DNA from: Symsagittifera roscoffensis
Lineage: Eukaryota > Xenacoelomorpha > Acoela > Convolutidae
Length of the DNA stretch: 64,000 bases
Assembly (NCBI RefSeq): GCF_963678635.1
Contig: NC_087062.1
Coordinates: 81,322,751-81,386,750, forward strand
Reading direction: 5' to 3'
Both the position numbers and the translations under genes were made by a program. This document shows, piece by piece, positions 9,648-19,530 of this stretch. Position 1 is the first letter of the stretch, and each line of letters starts with the position of its first letter. The notes beneath the pieces are model-generated. The model was not told the origin of the DNA, ran no database searches, and saw only the letters and a program-made list of their open reading frames with translations.

Positions 9648-10324
9648 TTTTTTTTCCTAACCTTGGTCTGCTCCAGAATGTTTTCGGGGATTTTGTCAAC
9701 TAGTGACCGCACGACATCTTTGCTGTCAGTGACGCTTCCTCTTGAGGAGTCAGTATTGTTCACTGTTTCTTTTCTCCGAAGTATAGTGACTTCCGGTTCC
9801 TCTTGACCCTTCTCTTGGATCACGGGCTTCTCATCTGATAGTTTCTCGAGCAACCTCTTTAAGTCATCATCTATCTGTGCAGTTCCTGCTTCTACCTGGT
9901 TAAGATCATAGCCTTTTGCCTTGAGCGTCTCCCTCACGATCTTCGACTTTAGTATGATTTCTATCGGAATCCTTCTGCTCTTCTTCAAGATGGTCTTTTC
10001 TGGAGGTTCTTTAGGTAATTCATGATGATCTTCAATCGGTTTGCCTGATTTGTCCAGCCATCTCGTGAGTGGAAGACTGTCGTACGTTTCCTTGTCCATG
10101 AAGGAGAAGCCATCTTTGATTTCAGGTCTGTCTGCCTCTCTTTGCTCTTGTCTCTCATAGAACTCCGTCTTCTTACTCAAGCTGTCGGCATTCAGATGTT
10201 TATCTCGTGTTCTATGCTCAATTATCATGTTGTATCCGTCCAGGCGAACTATCCACCTCCCAATGTAACTTTGGTCCATTGAGTACGTTTTCAGCCAGCT
10301 CAGTGCTCGATTGTCGACTCGCAA
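9644..10324 (-). CDS. Pol: end of RNase H and linker
   Basis: The frame begins with the typical end of the Ty3 RNase H domain ('RVDNRALSWLKTY', then 'GRWIVRLDGYNMIIEHR' and 'HLNADSLSK'), followed by a long charged linker towards integrase. It continues the large frame to its right after a break: a GA dinucleotide appears duplicated at about 10360-10365. Its end in 'KVRKKK' is at an oligo-A run where the next frame takes over. RNase H degrades the RNA strand of the RNA-DNA hybrid during reverse transcription. Confidence 0.85.
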   Translation of the reverse strand: MRVDNRALSWLKTYSMDQSYIGRWIVRLDGYNMIIEHRTRDKHLNADSLSKKTEFYERQEQREADRPEIKDGFSFMDKETYDSLPLTRWLDKSGKPIEDHHELPKEPPEKTILKKSRRIPIEIILKSKIVRETLKAKGYDLNQVEAGTAQIDDDLKRLLEKLSDEKPVIQEKGQEEPEVTILRRKETVNNTDSSRGSVTDSKDVVRSLVDKIPENILEQTKVRKKK

Positions 10325-13300
10325 CTTGAATGGCTCACTGCCCAGGTATGCCCTGTATTTCTCTCGACAAAGGTAACCACCGCGAACATCTCTGCTTTCG
10401 GTGCTCCGTACTTCATTTCCGTGTCACTCAGGACTTTGCTCCCGTACGCTATTGGTCTCAAGACTGTCTTCCCATTCCATTCTTGTTCTTGATGGAGAAT
10501 TCCAGAAATCGCGACTACCGACGCATCCGTGTCCAGCACGTATATCCCTTTCTCAGTCGGCATACCCAGTACTGGTGCCTCACATAGCTCTTTCATTATT
10601 CTCTGGAATGACTCTTCTGCTGCGTTGTTCCACGTGAACTTCTTGCCCTTGTGTCTCATTAATTGTTGCATCGGGTATACCTTGTCCGCATAGCCTTTGA
10701 TGAACTCTCTATAATAGTTAGCGAAACCCAGGAAGCTCATCAACTGGTGTTCTGTCTTCGGTGATTTCCAGGTTAGGACTGCTTCCACGGCGTCCGGATC
10801 AGGTCTGATGCCGTGCTTGTCTACCATCCTGCTCAAGTATTTTATTGAGTCCTTGAGTATCTCGCACTTTGATGGTTTACACTTTAGCCCCGACCTTTTC
10901 ATGCATGCGAGCACTTCGTCAAGTCTCTCAATGTGGTCTTCCAATGTGGGCGTCGCTATTACCACGTCATCCACGTAGCACATTACCAGATTGCCATACT
11001 TCTTCGTCACGCCTATCAGCGCGTGTGCCATCAACCGCTGAAACGTGGCTGTGGCGTTGCAAAGTCCAAACGGCATCCGTTTCCATTGAAACAGACCCAA
11101 CTCGCAGGCGAACCCTGTCTTGTCCCTGTCCTGCTTCCTTAGTGGTACCTGCCAAAAGGTCGAGCCTAAATCAAGAGTCGTAAAAAAATTTGCATCACCT
11201 AACTTCGAGAGGCTCTCATCAATCCTAGGTATGGGATAGGCATCCTTCACCGTGACGGAGTTCAGGTATCGAAAGTCGCAACAAAACCTCAACTGGTCGC
11301 CTTTCTTTTTGGCCATCACTACTCCACACGCCCACGGTGACTTGGATGGTTCTATCATGTCATACTCTAGTAACGTCTCGATTTCTTTTCTACACGCCTC
11401 CGATTTGTGTGGGGTCATGCGCCTCGCCCCCTCCCTGTGCGGTACCGCATTCTCCTCAAGTTCTATTTCATGCTCAACAAAATTACAACACCCGATATCC
11501 GCTTTATGCCTCGAAAAAACTTCTTCGTTCCGCTCTAGTACGTCCTTGATGGCTTCGAGCTGTTCATCTTTCAGTTTGCCCCACAAATGTTCAATCTCCG
11601 GCAGAACCGGTTTATCAGTTTGCATTTCATCTAGTGTGGGCCGCTCTGGAAAGTTCGAACAGCTCGACAGCCCATCGTCTGTCTCTGACTTAAGTGATTT
11701 AACAAGACCTGAAGAATCTTTTATTTTCTGCAATCGTCTCAAGATACAAATTTTGTCCCTATGATTGGGACAATCAACAACTTCATTTTGTTTTGAGTTC
11801 TCCGTTGTTTCATATCGGGTTTTAACCGGTAAAGCATATCCCAGTTTCCTCCCTCTCTGTATCGTGATCGGTATATCAAGAGTATTCAACAAGACACTGA
11901 CGCAGAGGCCGCTCTTCGTTATCGAGAAGGATCTTCCTAAAACAGCAGCACTTTGACTATTAGGATTCGGAACTATACACACTTGCTTGTTGTCACTTAG
12001 TTCATTGTAATTTTTCATCCTCAAGCCTACGATTGCCGCTTCATTCGCCTTTAGCCTCACCCTCCTACTCAAGAACACCGGTGCTTTGGTTTCATTTGCC
12101 ATTATTAAATTTACCGGTTTGATTACGTACCTCCTATCCGGGTTCCGTATCCTGAACATTGCGTTATTTAGATCAATCGTTACGTCGAAATTCCTGATGA
12201 AGTCTCTGCCCAAAATGAATTGGTCAGATTCATCTAGGTTTTCTACCACGAGAAAGCTCATCCACAGGTTACGTTCCCCCAAATTGAGGGCTATTATCGG
12301 CGTCCTGCCCAGCACCCGAAGTGCCCCTTTGTTTGCAGCTGACAGCCGTATTCTCGAGTCTATCAAATCACCTTTGTCAAAGCCCATCTTCTCCCAAGTT
12401 TCGATTGGTTTAACGCTCAAGACTGCTCCCGTGTCAAGCAACCCACGCAACTGAGTCTTTTTGCCACTTATATCCAGCACGTGCCCTGTCACATCTGCCT
12501 CCGTCCCGATGTGCATTGCATCTTCCTCAAGCATGGCGCAGTGTCCAATCGATCTCACTTTCAACTCTTCTTTCCCTACGTAGATTTGCCCAATTAGGTC
12601 TTCGTCACATGTTATCATTGTCTTGGTATAGATGTTGATTCCATCTATATTTAGCATCACCTCGTGTGGACCATAAGCTTCAGTATACCTGTTATCAACA
12701 CGTACCGACTTGCTGCCCCCTCTCGTGAGTAGTGCTCTCAACGCTCTAGAAGTCGTTTGTGGGCTTATACAACTCAAGTAATCTGCGTACACGTCAATGT
12801 GCATTATTGTCTGGTCGCTCGGTTCGCTCAAGTTTCTGGTTACCTCGTGGCCGCCCACTGTGATTATCGACATTATTCTAGCCCCAATTTTTGATATGCC
12901 GAATGGCTTTCCCGTCACCATTTTTACAGTGTTACTATTCCCGGTCTTTGTCGAGCCCGGTACAGCCTCTGGTGTTGGTTTTGATCCAGCTAATGCTTCG
13001 TTGAAATTCTGTCTTTCGATCTCCAGCTTTAGTCGTTGCTCTATTTCTTTCGCAGCCAGATCCTGTTTCACTTTGGTAATTGCTTTCGTCGCCGCTTTCT
13101 CATAATTTATCTCTAGAGAGTTCCCGGCTGCGAATTCTATCGCACCATTAACATGTGTTACAGCTTTCACTGTTTTCGTCGGCAATTCCGTGCTTGGTGC
13201 TCCTAAGTTCCTAGATTCAAACTCGTTTTGTCTATTCCGCTGATTCTGCACCGCCGCTAATGCCAACTTATGTTTGGGGTGACTCTGGTCCTTGACCGCT

Positions 13301-14328
13301 TCCCAGAACAAGGGACAATCCATTCTGAAGTGCCCTTCTTGGTTACAGAAGAAGCATCTCGCTCCTATCTTGATGATTAAGCCACTATAGTACTCGTGTT
13401 CCTCCATCTGGCTCATGTCCTCCTCATCCGGTGCGTATCCTAGACTCTTCATGCCTTGTTTGTATGTTGTGCAGTCAGCCACGTGGTTGTCCATGTCATC
13501 TCTAGGCTTGTACCATGACGACCTCTGAGGTTGGCTTCCCCCTTGCATGTTTCTGTTTTCTGAATATGAGTATTTCATGGGCTTCATCAGCATGTATTCC
13601 CTTGATTTCTGTCTCTTTTCTTCTGGGGTCGGTGCGCTGTCTTTCGACAATGTATAGTATGTTGCTAACATTGTTCTTAAGTCATCACTTTTTACCCCAT
13701 CAATGAACTTTGAGGCAATGCTAAAGTTTCTTCTGTTTGTCGACTCCTCTGGGTCACTCCTTCTTCTCAAGCTCTCAAGGTCATCTATGAACCGATCAAC
13801 TGACTCATCGTCCCTCTGCCTTCTCTTTTCAAATCGCATCATCGCTTGGTGACCCTTCATGCCTGACCCGAATCGATTCAGCAATATTTCGAAGATTTTG
13901 TCCGCGGTATCGCGTTCTTCTTCTTTCTTTGCAACCACGCATTTTAATGCCGTGCCTTCCAAGTTGCTGAGTATGGCTGTGCATGCTTGTCTTTCATCAT
14001 TTAAGTTATCTTGCTCTAGGTGTAATCTCATCACTTCCACCCAAGTGTCAATGCATCCATCGGAGTCGTCTTTGAATTCTTTTGGCTTCTTGAAAGTTTT
14101 TCTTGATTTTCCGTCTCTCCTATCGCTCGAGTCAGTGTTTCTCGTGGCGAAGGCCTCTAGAGTCCTGTTCATCATCTCCCAAGTGCTTGCCCACGTCATG
14201 GCATCCGGACCTGCGTTGCTGTTAGCTGTTGAGTCCCCCGGACCACTCATTGTGTTTGATGTTCCATTTTTCATGATTGTTTTTGCAGCCGTTGGCGCTG
14301 TGCTTACCGCATCCCGGGTTAAAGGCAA
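10300..14328 (-). CDS. Gag capsid/nucleocapsid, protease, reverse transcriptase, start of RNase H
   Basis: One 1,342-residue frame. Residues about 85-230 form a retrotransposon Gag domain ('VDRFIDDLESLRRR' region). A zinc knuckle CX2CX4HX4C lies at 325-338 ('CFFCNQEGHFRMDC'). The protease active site 'LRGLLDTGAVLSVK' is at 628-640, with 'FILGRDFIRNFDV' as the second conserved strand. RT spans about 950-1150, with the first Asp in 'FFTTLDLG' and the catalytic 'YVDD' at 1118-1121. RNase H begins at about 1262 ('IYVLDTDAS'). The frame goes astray after 'FAVVTFVE' (about residue 1322). Gag and Pol are fused here without a frameshift. The frame has no ATG at 14328 (TTG); upstream it is open back to an in-frame TAA near 14388, beyond which the coiled-coil segment is in the same frame. 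Confidence 0.93.
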   Translation of the reverse strand: MPLTRDAVSTAPTAAKTIMKNGTSNTMSGPGDSTANSNAGPDAMTWASTWEMMNRTLEAFATRNTDSSDRRDGKSRKTFKKPKEFKDDSDGCIDTWVEVMRLHLEQDNLNDERQACTAILSNLEGTALKCVVAKKEEERDTADKIFEILLNRFGSGMKGHQAMMRFEKRRQRDDESVDRFIDDLESLRRRSDPEESTNRRNFSIASKFIDGVKSDDLRTMLATYYTLSKDSAPTPEEKRQKSREYMLMKPMKYSYSENRNMQGGSQPQRSSWYKPRDDMDNHVADCTTYKQGMKSLGYAPDEEDMSQMEEHEYYSGLIIKIGARCFFCNQEGHFRMDCPLFWEAVKDQSHPKHKLALAAVQNQRNRQNEFESRNLGAPSTELPTKTVKAVTHVNGAIEFAAGNSLEINYEKAATKAITKVKQDLAAKEIEQRLKLEIERQNFNEALAGSKPTPEAVPGSTKTGNSNTVKMVTGKPFGISKIGARIMSIITVGGHEVTRNLSEPSDQTIMHIDVYADYLSCISPQTTSRALRALLTRGGSKSVRVDNRYTEAYGPHEVMLNIDGINIYTKTMITCDEDLIGQIYVGKEELKVRSIGHCAMLEEDAMHIGTEADVTGHVLDISGKKTQLRGLLDTGAVLSVKPIETWEKMGFDKGDLIDSRIRLSAANKGALRVLGRTPIIALNLGERNLWMSFLVVENLDESDQFILGRDFIRNFDVTIDLNNAMFRIRNPDRRYVIKPVNLIMANETKAPVFLSRRVRLKANEAAIVGLRMKNYNELSDNKQVCIVPNPNSQSAAVLGRSFSITKSGLCVSVLLNTLDIPITIQRGRKLGYALPVKTRYETTENSKQNEVVDCPNHRDKICILRRLQKIKDSSGLVKSLKSETDDGLSSCSNFPERPTLDEMQTDKPVLPEIEHLWGKLKDEQLEAIKDVLERNEEVFSRHKADIGCCNFVEHEIELEENAVPHREGARRMTPHKSEACRKEIETLLEYDMIEPSKSPWACGVVMAKKKGDQLRFCCDFRYLNSVTVKDAYPIPRIDESLSKLGDANFFTTLDLGSTFWQVPLRKQDRDKTGFACELGLFQWKRMPFGLCNATATFQRLMAHALIGVTKKYGNLVMCYVDDVVIATPTLEDHIERLDEVLACMKRSGLKCKPSKCEILKDSIKYLSRMVDKHGIRPDPDAVEAVLTWKSPKTEHQLMSFLGFANYYREFIKGYADKVYPMQQLMRHKGKKFTWNNAAEESFQRIMKELCEAPVLGMPTEKGIYVLDTDASVVAISGILHQEQEWNGKTVLRPIAYGSKVLSDTEMKYGAPKAEMFAVVTFVERNTGHTWAVSHSSCESTIEH

Positions 14329-14382
14329 CGGTGTCGATTGCCGTTTGTTCCTTTGTGGTTCTACAAAGTCAACTCTGGTGCC

Positions 14383-14763
14383 TTACGTGCGATCCGCTGC
14401 CGGTCTTTCTTGTGAGGTAGAATTTCTCAAGATTGCATCCAATTTCGCCTGTATTGCACAGGAACTTTCGGCCTGATTCCTTTTCATTGTGTCTATTCTC
14501 TTTTCCAGGCTACCTAATTGGCTGTTGACATCATCATATCGGTTTTTCAACTGTTGCGTATCTTTTTTGATGTTCTTGTCTTGTTCTTCATTGGTGGCAT
14601 CTACCTTGTCCGACTTCTGCTGGAGTCTCTCGTCTGTCGCCTTAGCCAGGTTAAAATAACTATCCAGATACTCGTGTTTGTTGTATTTCAACTCTTTCCT
14701 TATTAAGTCTCTATCTTCCTCACTGTACTTAAGTTTCTTGTCGATCTGATTTAGTTCTGTCAT
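14383..14763 (-). CDS. Gag N-terminal coiled-coil segment
   Basis: The 126-residue frame is highly charged with heptad-like spacing ('LIRKELKYNKHEYLDS', 'NSQLGSLEKRIDTMKRNQAE'), a predicted coiled coil. It is in the same frame as the Gag-Pol ORF downstream, separated only by TAA near 14388. An in-frame TAA near 14844 also separates it from an upstream charged stretch (about 14845-14940). I infer that these belong to one Gag N-terminus, with the stops either being damage or used to make separate products. Confidence 0.65.
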   Translation of the reverse strand: MTELNQIDKKLKYSEEDRDLIRKELKYNKHEYLDSYFNLAKATDERLQQKSDKVDATNEEQDKNIKKDTQQLKNRYDDVNSQLGSLEKRIDTMKRNQAESSCAIQAKLDAILRNSTSQERPAADRT

Positions 14764-14939
14764 CAGGTCGCCAAGCTCAAGAGTAGCTGTTTCATGATCA
14801 GCCGTTGTCTTGTTTTCGGCTGTCGCTTCCTTTCTGGCTTATTCTTCCTTTAGGTCGTCTTCTGTCGCCTTCGTGCTCACTGTCCCAAATGTTCGTGCTC
14901 TTTCAGTTTTTGATTCTTCGGCCGTGTTGTCTTTCGATT

Positions 14940-15365
14940 TCATTCGAACATCATCGCCAATTTTTCTGTAAAAGATGTCTTCTTTACTTGAGAGTCGTCT
15001 TCCACCGTTTCTCGGGTATTGCCTGTTGTGTCTTCCAACGCGTCTATCGGCGAAAACTCCACGGTTTTTGGATTCTGATCTTCCATATGGGGCATCGGTG
15101 TGGATTCCGTTGTCTTCTTCTCCACTTCATCTACGCTCTGGTCTGGTGTCTCTAGATCGATTTCAATTGTGGGCTCCACCTGTTTGTCTTTAGCACCTTC
15201 TCTCGTCTTGTTCTTGGTACTACTCCTCGTGCTGACCATGCTAACTGAAAAGTTATCTTTTGTTTTCCTTGGGCCCATTGATGTCGTTCCGCGCAGCGAC
15301 GAGTTATATTTCGTGTTTGATCCACTTGACCTTTTTTCGAGCACCGGTACCCTACTCCGTCTCAT
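14940..15365 (-). CDS. Start of Gag, basic/acidic N-terminal segment
   Basis: This frame has the first good ATG of the element (15363-15365), directly following the AT-rich end of the leader. The 141 residues are basic at first ('TKDNFSVSMVSTRSSTKNK') and acidic later. The frame shifts near 14935; the continuing frame reads 'MKSKDNTAEESKTERARTF'. No domain is recognised. Position and composition suggest the matrix-like N-terminus of Gag. Confidence 0.6.
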   Translation of the reverse strand: MRRSRVPVLEKRSSGSNTKYNSSLRGTTSMGPRKTKDNFSVSMVSTRSSTKNKTREGAKDKQVEPTIEIDLETPDQSVDEVEKKTTESTPMPHMEDQNPKTVEFSPIDALEDTTGNTRETVEDDSQVKKTSFTEKLAMMFE

Positions 15366-15626
15366 TATTTCTATTTACAATTGCTCTTATTTACAATTTT
15401 ATTATATACACAATTCTATTCTAAGAAAAAAATCTATAATGAAAAAAAAACTTTTTTTTTATAAAAGAAATATACAACGTGATAAAAACCTTGTTCCCAG
15501 TTCTCTTTCAAAACCTTCCGAGAAACTTTCTTTATTTGTGGTTTCAACCGTACCGGGTTCCGACTAGTATTGTTCTGTTCTAATTCTGTCTTAAAACACT
15601 TATTGTAATTTTACTTCAATTTTTAT

Positions 15627-16540
15627 ACCGTCCCAAGACTTCCAGTTACCGTCCCTACTCTTCTTTGTACCGTCCCAGGCTTCTTTCTACTGTCCCAAGA
15701 CTGTTCGGTACTGTCCCAGTACTTTCCGTCAGTGTCCCAAGACCCCTGTCCTGCGAGTACTATCCCAGGACCACTGTCCCAGGACTGTCCCAAGAGTACT
15801 GCCCCAAGGTTAGTGTCCCAAGATTACTGTCCCAAGACTAGTGTCCCAAGGGTAGTGTACCAAGACTACTGTCCCAAGACTAGTGTCCCAAGGCTAGTGT
15901 CCCAAGACCACTGTCCCAAGACTACTGTCCCAAGGCTAGTGTCCCAAGACTACTGTCCCAAGGCTAGTGTCCCAAGGTTACTGTCCCAAGACTAGTGTCC
16001 CAAGGCTAGTGTACCAAGACTACTGTCCAAAGACTAGTGTCCCAAGGCTAGTGTCCCAAGACCACTGTCCCAAGACTACTGTCCCAAGGCTACTGTCCCA
16101 AGACTACTGTCCCAAGGCTAGTGTCCCAAGGCTAGTGTCCCAAGACCACTGTCCCAAGACCACTATCCCAAGACCACTGTCCCAAGGCTAGTGTCCCAAG
16201 ACCACTGTCCCAAGACCACTGTCCCAAGACCCCTGTCCCAAGACCACTGTCCCAAGACCACTGTCCCAAGACCACTGTCCCAAGACCACTGTCCCAAGGC
16301 TAGTGTCCCAAGACCACTGTCCCAAGACCACTGTCCCAAGACCACTGTCCCTAGACCACTGTCCCAAGACCGTACCGTCCCAAGACTGTAGTGTTCAAGG
16401 CTGTACTGTCCCAAGACTGTACCAAGACTGCTCTGTCCCAAGACTTCTTTGGCGCTGTCCCAAGACTTCTTTGGCACTGTCCCAAGACTTCCTTGGCACT
16501 GTCCCAAGACTTCTCTGGTACTGTCCCAAGACTGTTGACA
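15627..16540 (-). repeat. 14-bp minisatellite in the element leader
   Basis: About 60 tandem copies of a 14-bp unit, consensus actgtcccaagacc, with variant units (gctagtgtcccaag, actactgtcccaag) arranged in larger patterns. Units at both edges are degenerate and the centre-right block (16190-16370) is the most uniform, which suggests recent expansion there. The unit is not a multiple of three, so all frames give a 14-residue periodic peptide; these frames are artefacts of the repeat. Confidence 0.95.
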
Positions 16541-17400
16541 AGTGTCTGAGCAGTGGGACCTCTTTCTTCTTCGTTATGGGGACTTCATGATTCACTGTAC
16601 CTTGTACCACTATTCAAGCTCTAGTAAAATTTTCCCAAAAACCCTCTCTTAAAGGCCAAATGCTGACCCCCCCTTTTTTTTTTAGTTACCTCTTTTTCAA
16701 TGTTCCAAGCAACTTGAAACCAAAATCTGTGCGCAGGTATCTTGTGATCACCTGTTCGTGTAAAAACTAAACACAAATCCTCACCAAAATGCAACAAAAA
16801 TTCTAAGCCAGAAAAAGTAATAAAAACAGATAGATGAACCCACCTAAAATTCAAAGGTGACAAATGTCTACCTTTTGTCGAAAAAAAAATTGTCTGGTAC
16901 CTAATTGCCACGCGTTTTCCTCCCCCCAACTAATAATCTTATTGGGTATCACCAGAATTGTCTATGTCCGTTCCCCCCTACCAATCCGACCAGTATACCT
17001 GCCTTAACTCGAGTTTAAATTTCAATATCCACCTATTATTACCAACGCGTGTTAATGACTAATGTAACTAAATCAACGATGTCGATTAATTAGTTACTCT
17101 AGTTTCCCCCCTTTTTACAATTTGCAACCGCCAACCTCTAACCTAACCAGCCCCCCTTCTAACTTCCCCCCTTTTTAGCCCCCCTTCTTAAGCCTAAAAT
17201 TACCTTAAGCGCCGGGTGCTAAACCTCTCAAGAGAAAACCGTAGACCTGTCTCCAGGCCTGCTTAAGTAAAAACGTTCCTCAAAACCGGGGGATTTCGCT
17301 TATCCAATTTTACACTTATCTCCTATAATGTAATGTGGATTTTAACGATACCCGTTCTGCCTAACTTGAGAACTCGAGAACTGCCAAATCCTTCTTGGCT

Positions 17401-17527
17401 ACTTTCCCACTCGACTGGTCACCTCTTCCAGTCCAGTCTCCTATTGGTTCAGCTCAAGTGCTCCTGAACCACTTTCCCACTCGGCTGGTCACCTCTTCCA
17501 GTCAAATCTCCTTGTTGTCCAGCTAAG
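17401..17527 (-). repeat. Tandem duplication, 70-bp period, in the leader
   Basis: The block starting actttcccactcgactggtc at 17401 recurs at 17471 with a few changes. Both copies contain cacctcttccagtc. Confidence 0.85.
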
Positions 17528-17990
17528 TTCCAAGCTATCTGAAAACCCTTGACAACGCCCCACACTCGGGCACTTTATTGAGGTTACTGGGTTAAATTGC
17601 TAGGTTGATCGAAACGATCGAACTTGTAAAACAGTATGGGTATACGATTTAATTAATATAAAGGTTTGATCCAACTAATCTGGTGTCAAAGTCATTGTCT
17701 TTTTTCGTTTTATGGTTTTTGTTCCTTTTTCTATTCTTTTTTGGTTTTTGTTTCGCTTTTTGTCTTTTTGCTCGTGTTTTTGTCCCCCTAGTTGCCCCCC
17801 TTTACTCGGTTAGCTAAGCCTCGTTCGGAGAGCGTGCCAGGAAGTTTTCTCGAGTTTTCTTAAAAAGCTATCACGGTACAACCGGAAGGTTCGCACGTTC
17901 CTGCCGAACCGTACCACCGGTACTCTAGAATGGGCATGCAGCCCGAAGCTGTCTCAAATGGGTTCGACTCCGTAGTCTTGATCTCGTAAA

Positions 17991-18005
17991 CACCCAGGAG
18001 CGCCA
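17991..18005 (-). other. Predicted tRNA primer binding site
   Basis: On the minus strand this reads TGGCGCTCCTGGGTG, beginning with the TGG expected opposite a tRNA CCA end. It is 11 bases from the LTR edge (18017), more than usual. The same 15 bases and similar spacing occur at 377-391. I cannot name the tRNA. Confidence 0.65.
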
Positions 18006-18016
18006 TAAAATCACTA

Positions 18017-18920
18017 TGTAACATTCGTCTACTGTAGTCACACATCAGGCTTAAGAAAAATAGGCCCTATAACCATTGGCTCAAGAGTCAGGGACACTAT
18101 CTCTTGTGTTTTTCTACCTCAAATCAGTCGGAGCCAATTCGGTTCGCTTGTGACATGAGACTACGACCCGTTACAGCTTAAAGGCTACTACCAAAATATC
18201 CCCCACTCTAGAAATAAGAATGTCCCCATACTTAGGTCTCTAGATACCCAAAATACATGAACGCCGTTAAAAACCGGGTCAGAACAATCCGTTAAGATAC
18301 TTTTTATTAGACGGTGGAACTTTGATCCATTTCAGATGGATCAACCTAAAACTCGCCTTACCTCAACATAACAATCATAAAACACACTCTAGAAATTTAA
18401 ATTGAGTACTCACATCGTAGCACGCTCATGAACTGGGAGTAATTAAGTCGGTATTCAACTCGAGAATTAAATAATGTAACTAAATGAGTTTAATGTTTAT
18501 CAGTTTCAATAACAGGACCAAATTTGAACTCTAGAGTATGGTTTCTCGTGAACCATTGGGACACTCAAGCTGTCCACTTTTCCATCGAAGGTTCACTCTA
18601 GTCCAGTTTGAATGATAATCCAGTCTAGTAATAATAGCCCAATTCTCGGGAATACGCTTCCTTCTGTTTCAGATAGGACAGCTCTACTCTAGTTTTATTG
18701 TGACGGAAATTGCGAATGGCAATTTCCTACTGCTTTGTCTGGCAACTTTCCCGCGATTGTTACTCGATCGTTCTGATTTCTCTTTTTCGGTTTTCAGTTA
18801 TCGCGAGAAAATCGTGCATGACAGGCTCCATTCGAATTTTTGAAAAATCAAATTTCACTCCAAAATTAAGCGCTCTTGTTTTTCTCAAGGTCAAACTTCC
18901 AAATATGACTGACTGGCACA
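18017..18920 (-). repeat. 5' LTR of the large element
   Basis: It is 904 bp and near-identical to 3257-4132 apart from nine substitutions and an extra 28-bp block at about 18068-18095. On the minus strand it begins tgtgccagtc and ends gaatgttaca. Confidence 0.93.
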
Positions 18921-19530
18921 TACCGCCTTGGTCTTCCTGTGGTCGCGTCTGCTCGTAGGTGCCGCGCGTGTCCGTCTGGCATTCTGGACGTCCTCGGGGA
19001 CCACGCTGTCGCTTGTGGGGGGAGTGGTGGCCGGATCTCCCGTCACGACAGACTACGGGACATTCTTTTCAATGCTACCACGGCTGCCTCTTTAGCCCCC
19101 ATCAAGGAGCAACGGAACCTCATCCCTGGAGAACGGTCCAAACCCGGCGATATTTTTGTCCCTACTTGGAGCGCTGGTCGCCCAGCTGCTTTCGACGTCA
19201 CCGTGACATCCCCGCTGCAGTATCTCTTCTCTCTCGTGCGGCGGAGACCCCCGGGGCGTCCCTGGAAGTTGCTGAGGACCGCAAATTTTCGAAACACGAG
19301 AAAAACTGTGAGGAACAAGGAATCAGTTTTTCCCGTTTGCAGTCGAAACGCTCGGGGGTTGGTCCGCTTTAGCTATCAAAACCCTCAAGTCAGTTGCTAT
19401 CCTCGCTGATGCCAGACGTTCTGGTTCACGTGACGCTCGTGTTGCCCCAGTTCGCCTTCTCCAGAGCCTCTCAGTGTGCCTCATGAGAGGAAACGCCACT
19501 ATGATTGTCAGTCGGGCCATCTAGTCTTGT
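18921..19530 (+). pseudogene. RT-derived ORF fragment copy 2, right half
   Basis: It begins in frame with the half at 3053-3256. It contains the knuckle 'CRACPSGILDVLGDHAVAC', 'RISRHDRLRDILF', 'KPGDIFVPTWSAGRPAAFDV', then after a shift near 19225 'ASLEVAEDRKFSKHEK', and after another near 19330 'VETLGGWSALAIKT'. The same modules occur in copy 1 at 1486-2095. Frameshifts show it was already decaying or has decayed since the LTR element landed. Confidence 0.7.

Larger units (their letters stand above)
15366..17990 (-). other. Long untranslated leader of the large element
   Basis: About 2.6 kb lie between the primer binding site and the first Gag ATG. They hold a 14-bp minisatellite, a 70-bp tandem duplication and a T-rich stretch near 17690-17790 that recurs in the left element (1-180). 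No credible ORF is present. Long leaders with repeats may carry packaging or translation signals, but nothing specific is identifiable. Confidence 0.7.
3257..18920 (-). mobile_element. Nearly complete Ty3/gypsy-type LTR retrotransposon (15.7 kb)
   Basis: Two LTRs bound an internal region encoding, on the minus strand and in order, Gag, protease (DTG), RT (YVDD), RNase H, integrase (HHCC, DDE, GPF) and a macrodomain-like C-terminus, then an unknown third ORF. Order RT-RNaseH-integrase places it in Ty3/gypsy (Metaviridae). At 15.7 kb it is long for the group, partly from a 2.6-kb leader. The target site is visible: atac occurs at 3253-3256 and at 18920-18923 (or tac, if the LTR is taken to end in CA). 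LTR divergence is about 1 percent, so insertion is recent, yet the coding frames carry several breaks. Orientation is opposite to spire, which starts 1.1 kb to the right. Confidence 0.92.

Noticed and set aside
11252-11764. Plus-strand frames across the pol region
   Set aside because: They are shadows of the minus-strand Gag-Pol frame, which has clear RT and protease motifs.
15627-16540. CRISPR-like array
   Set aside because: Units are contiguous 14-mers without unique spacers, in a eukaryotic retrotransposon leader.
15732-16590. Long open frames with periodic Pro/Lys/Ser/Gln peptides on both strands
   Set aside because: They are translations of the 14-bp minisatellite; any frame of such a repeat stays open by periodicity.
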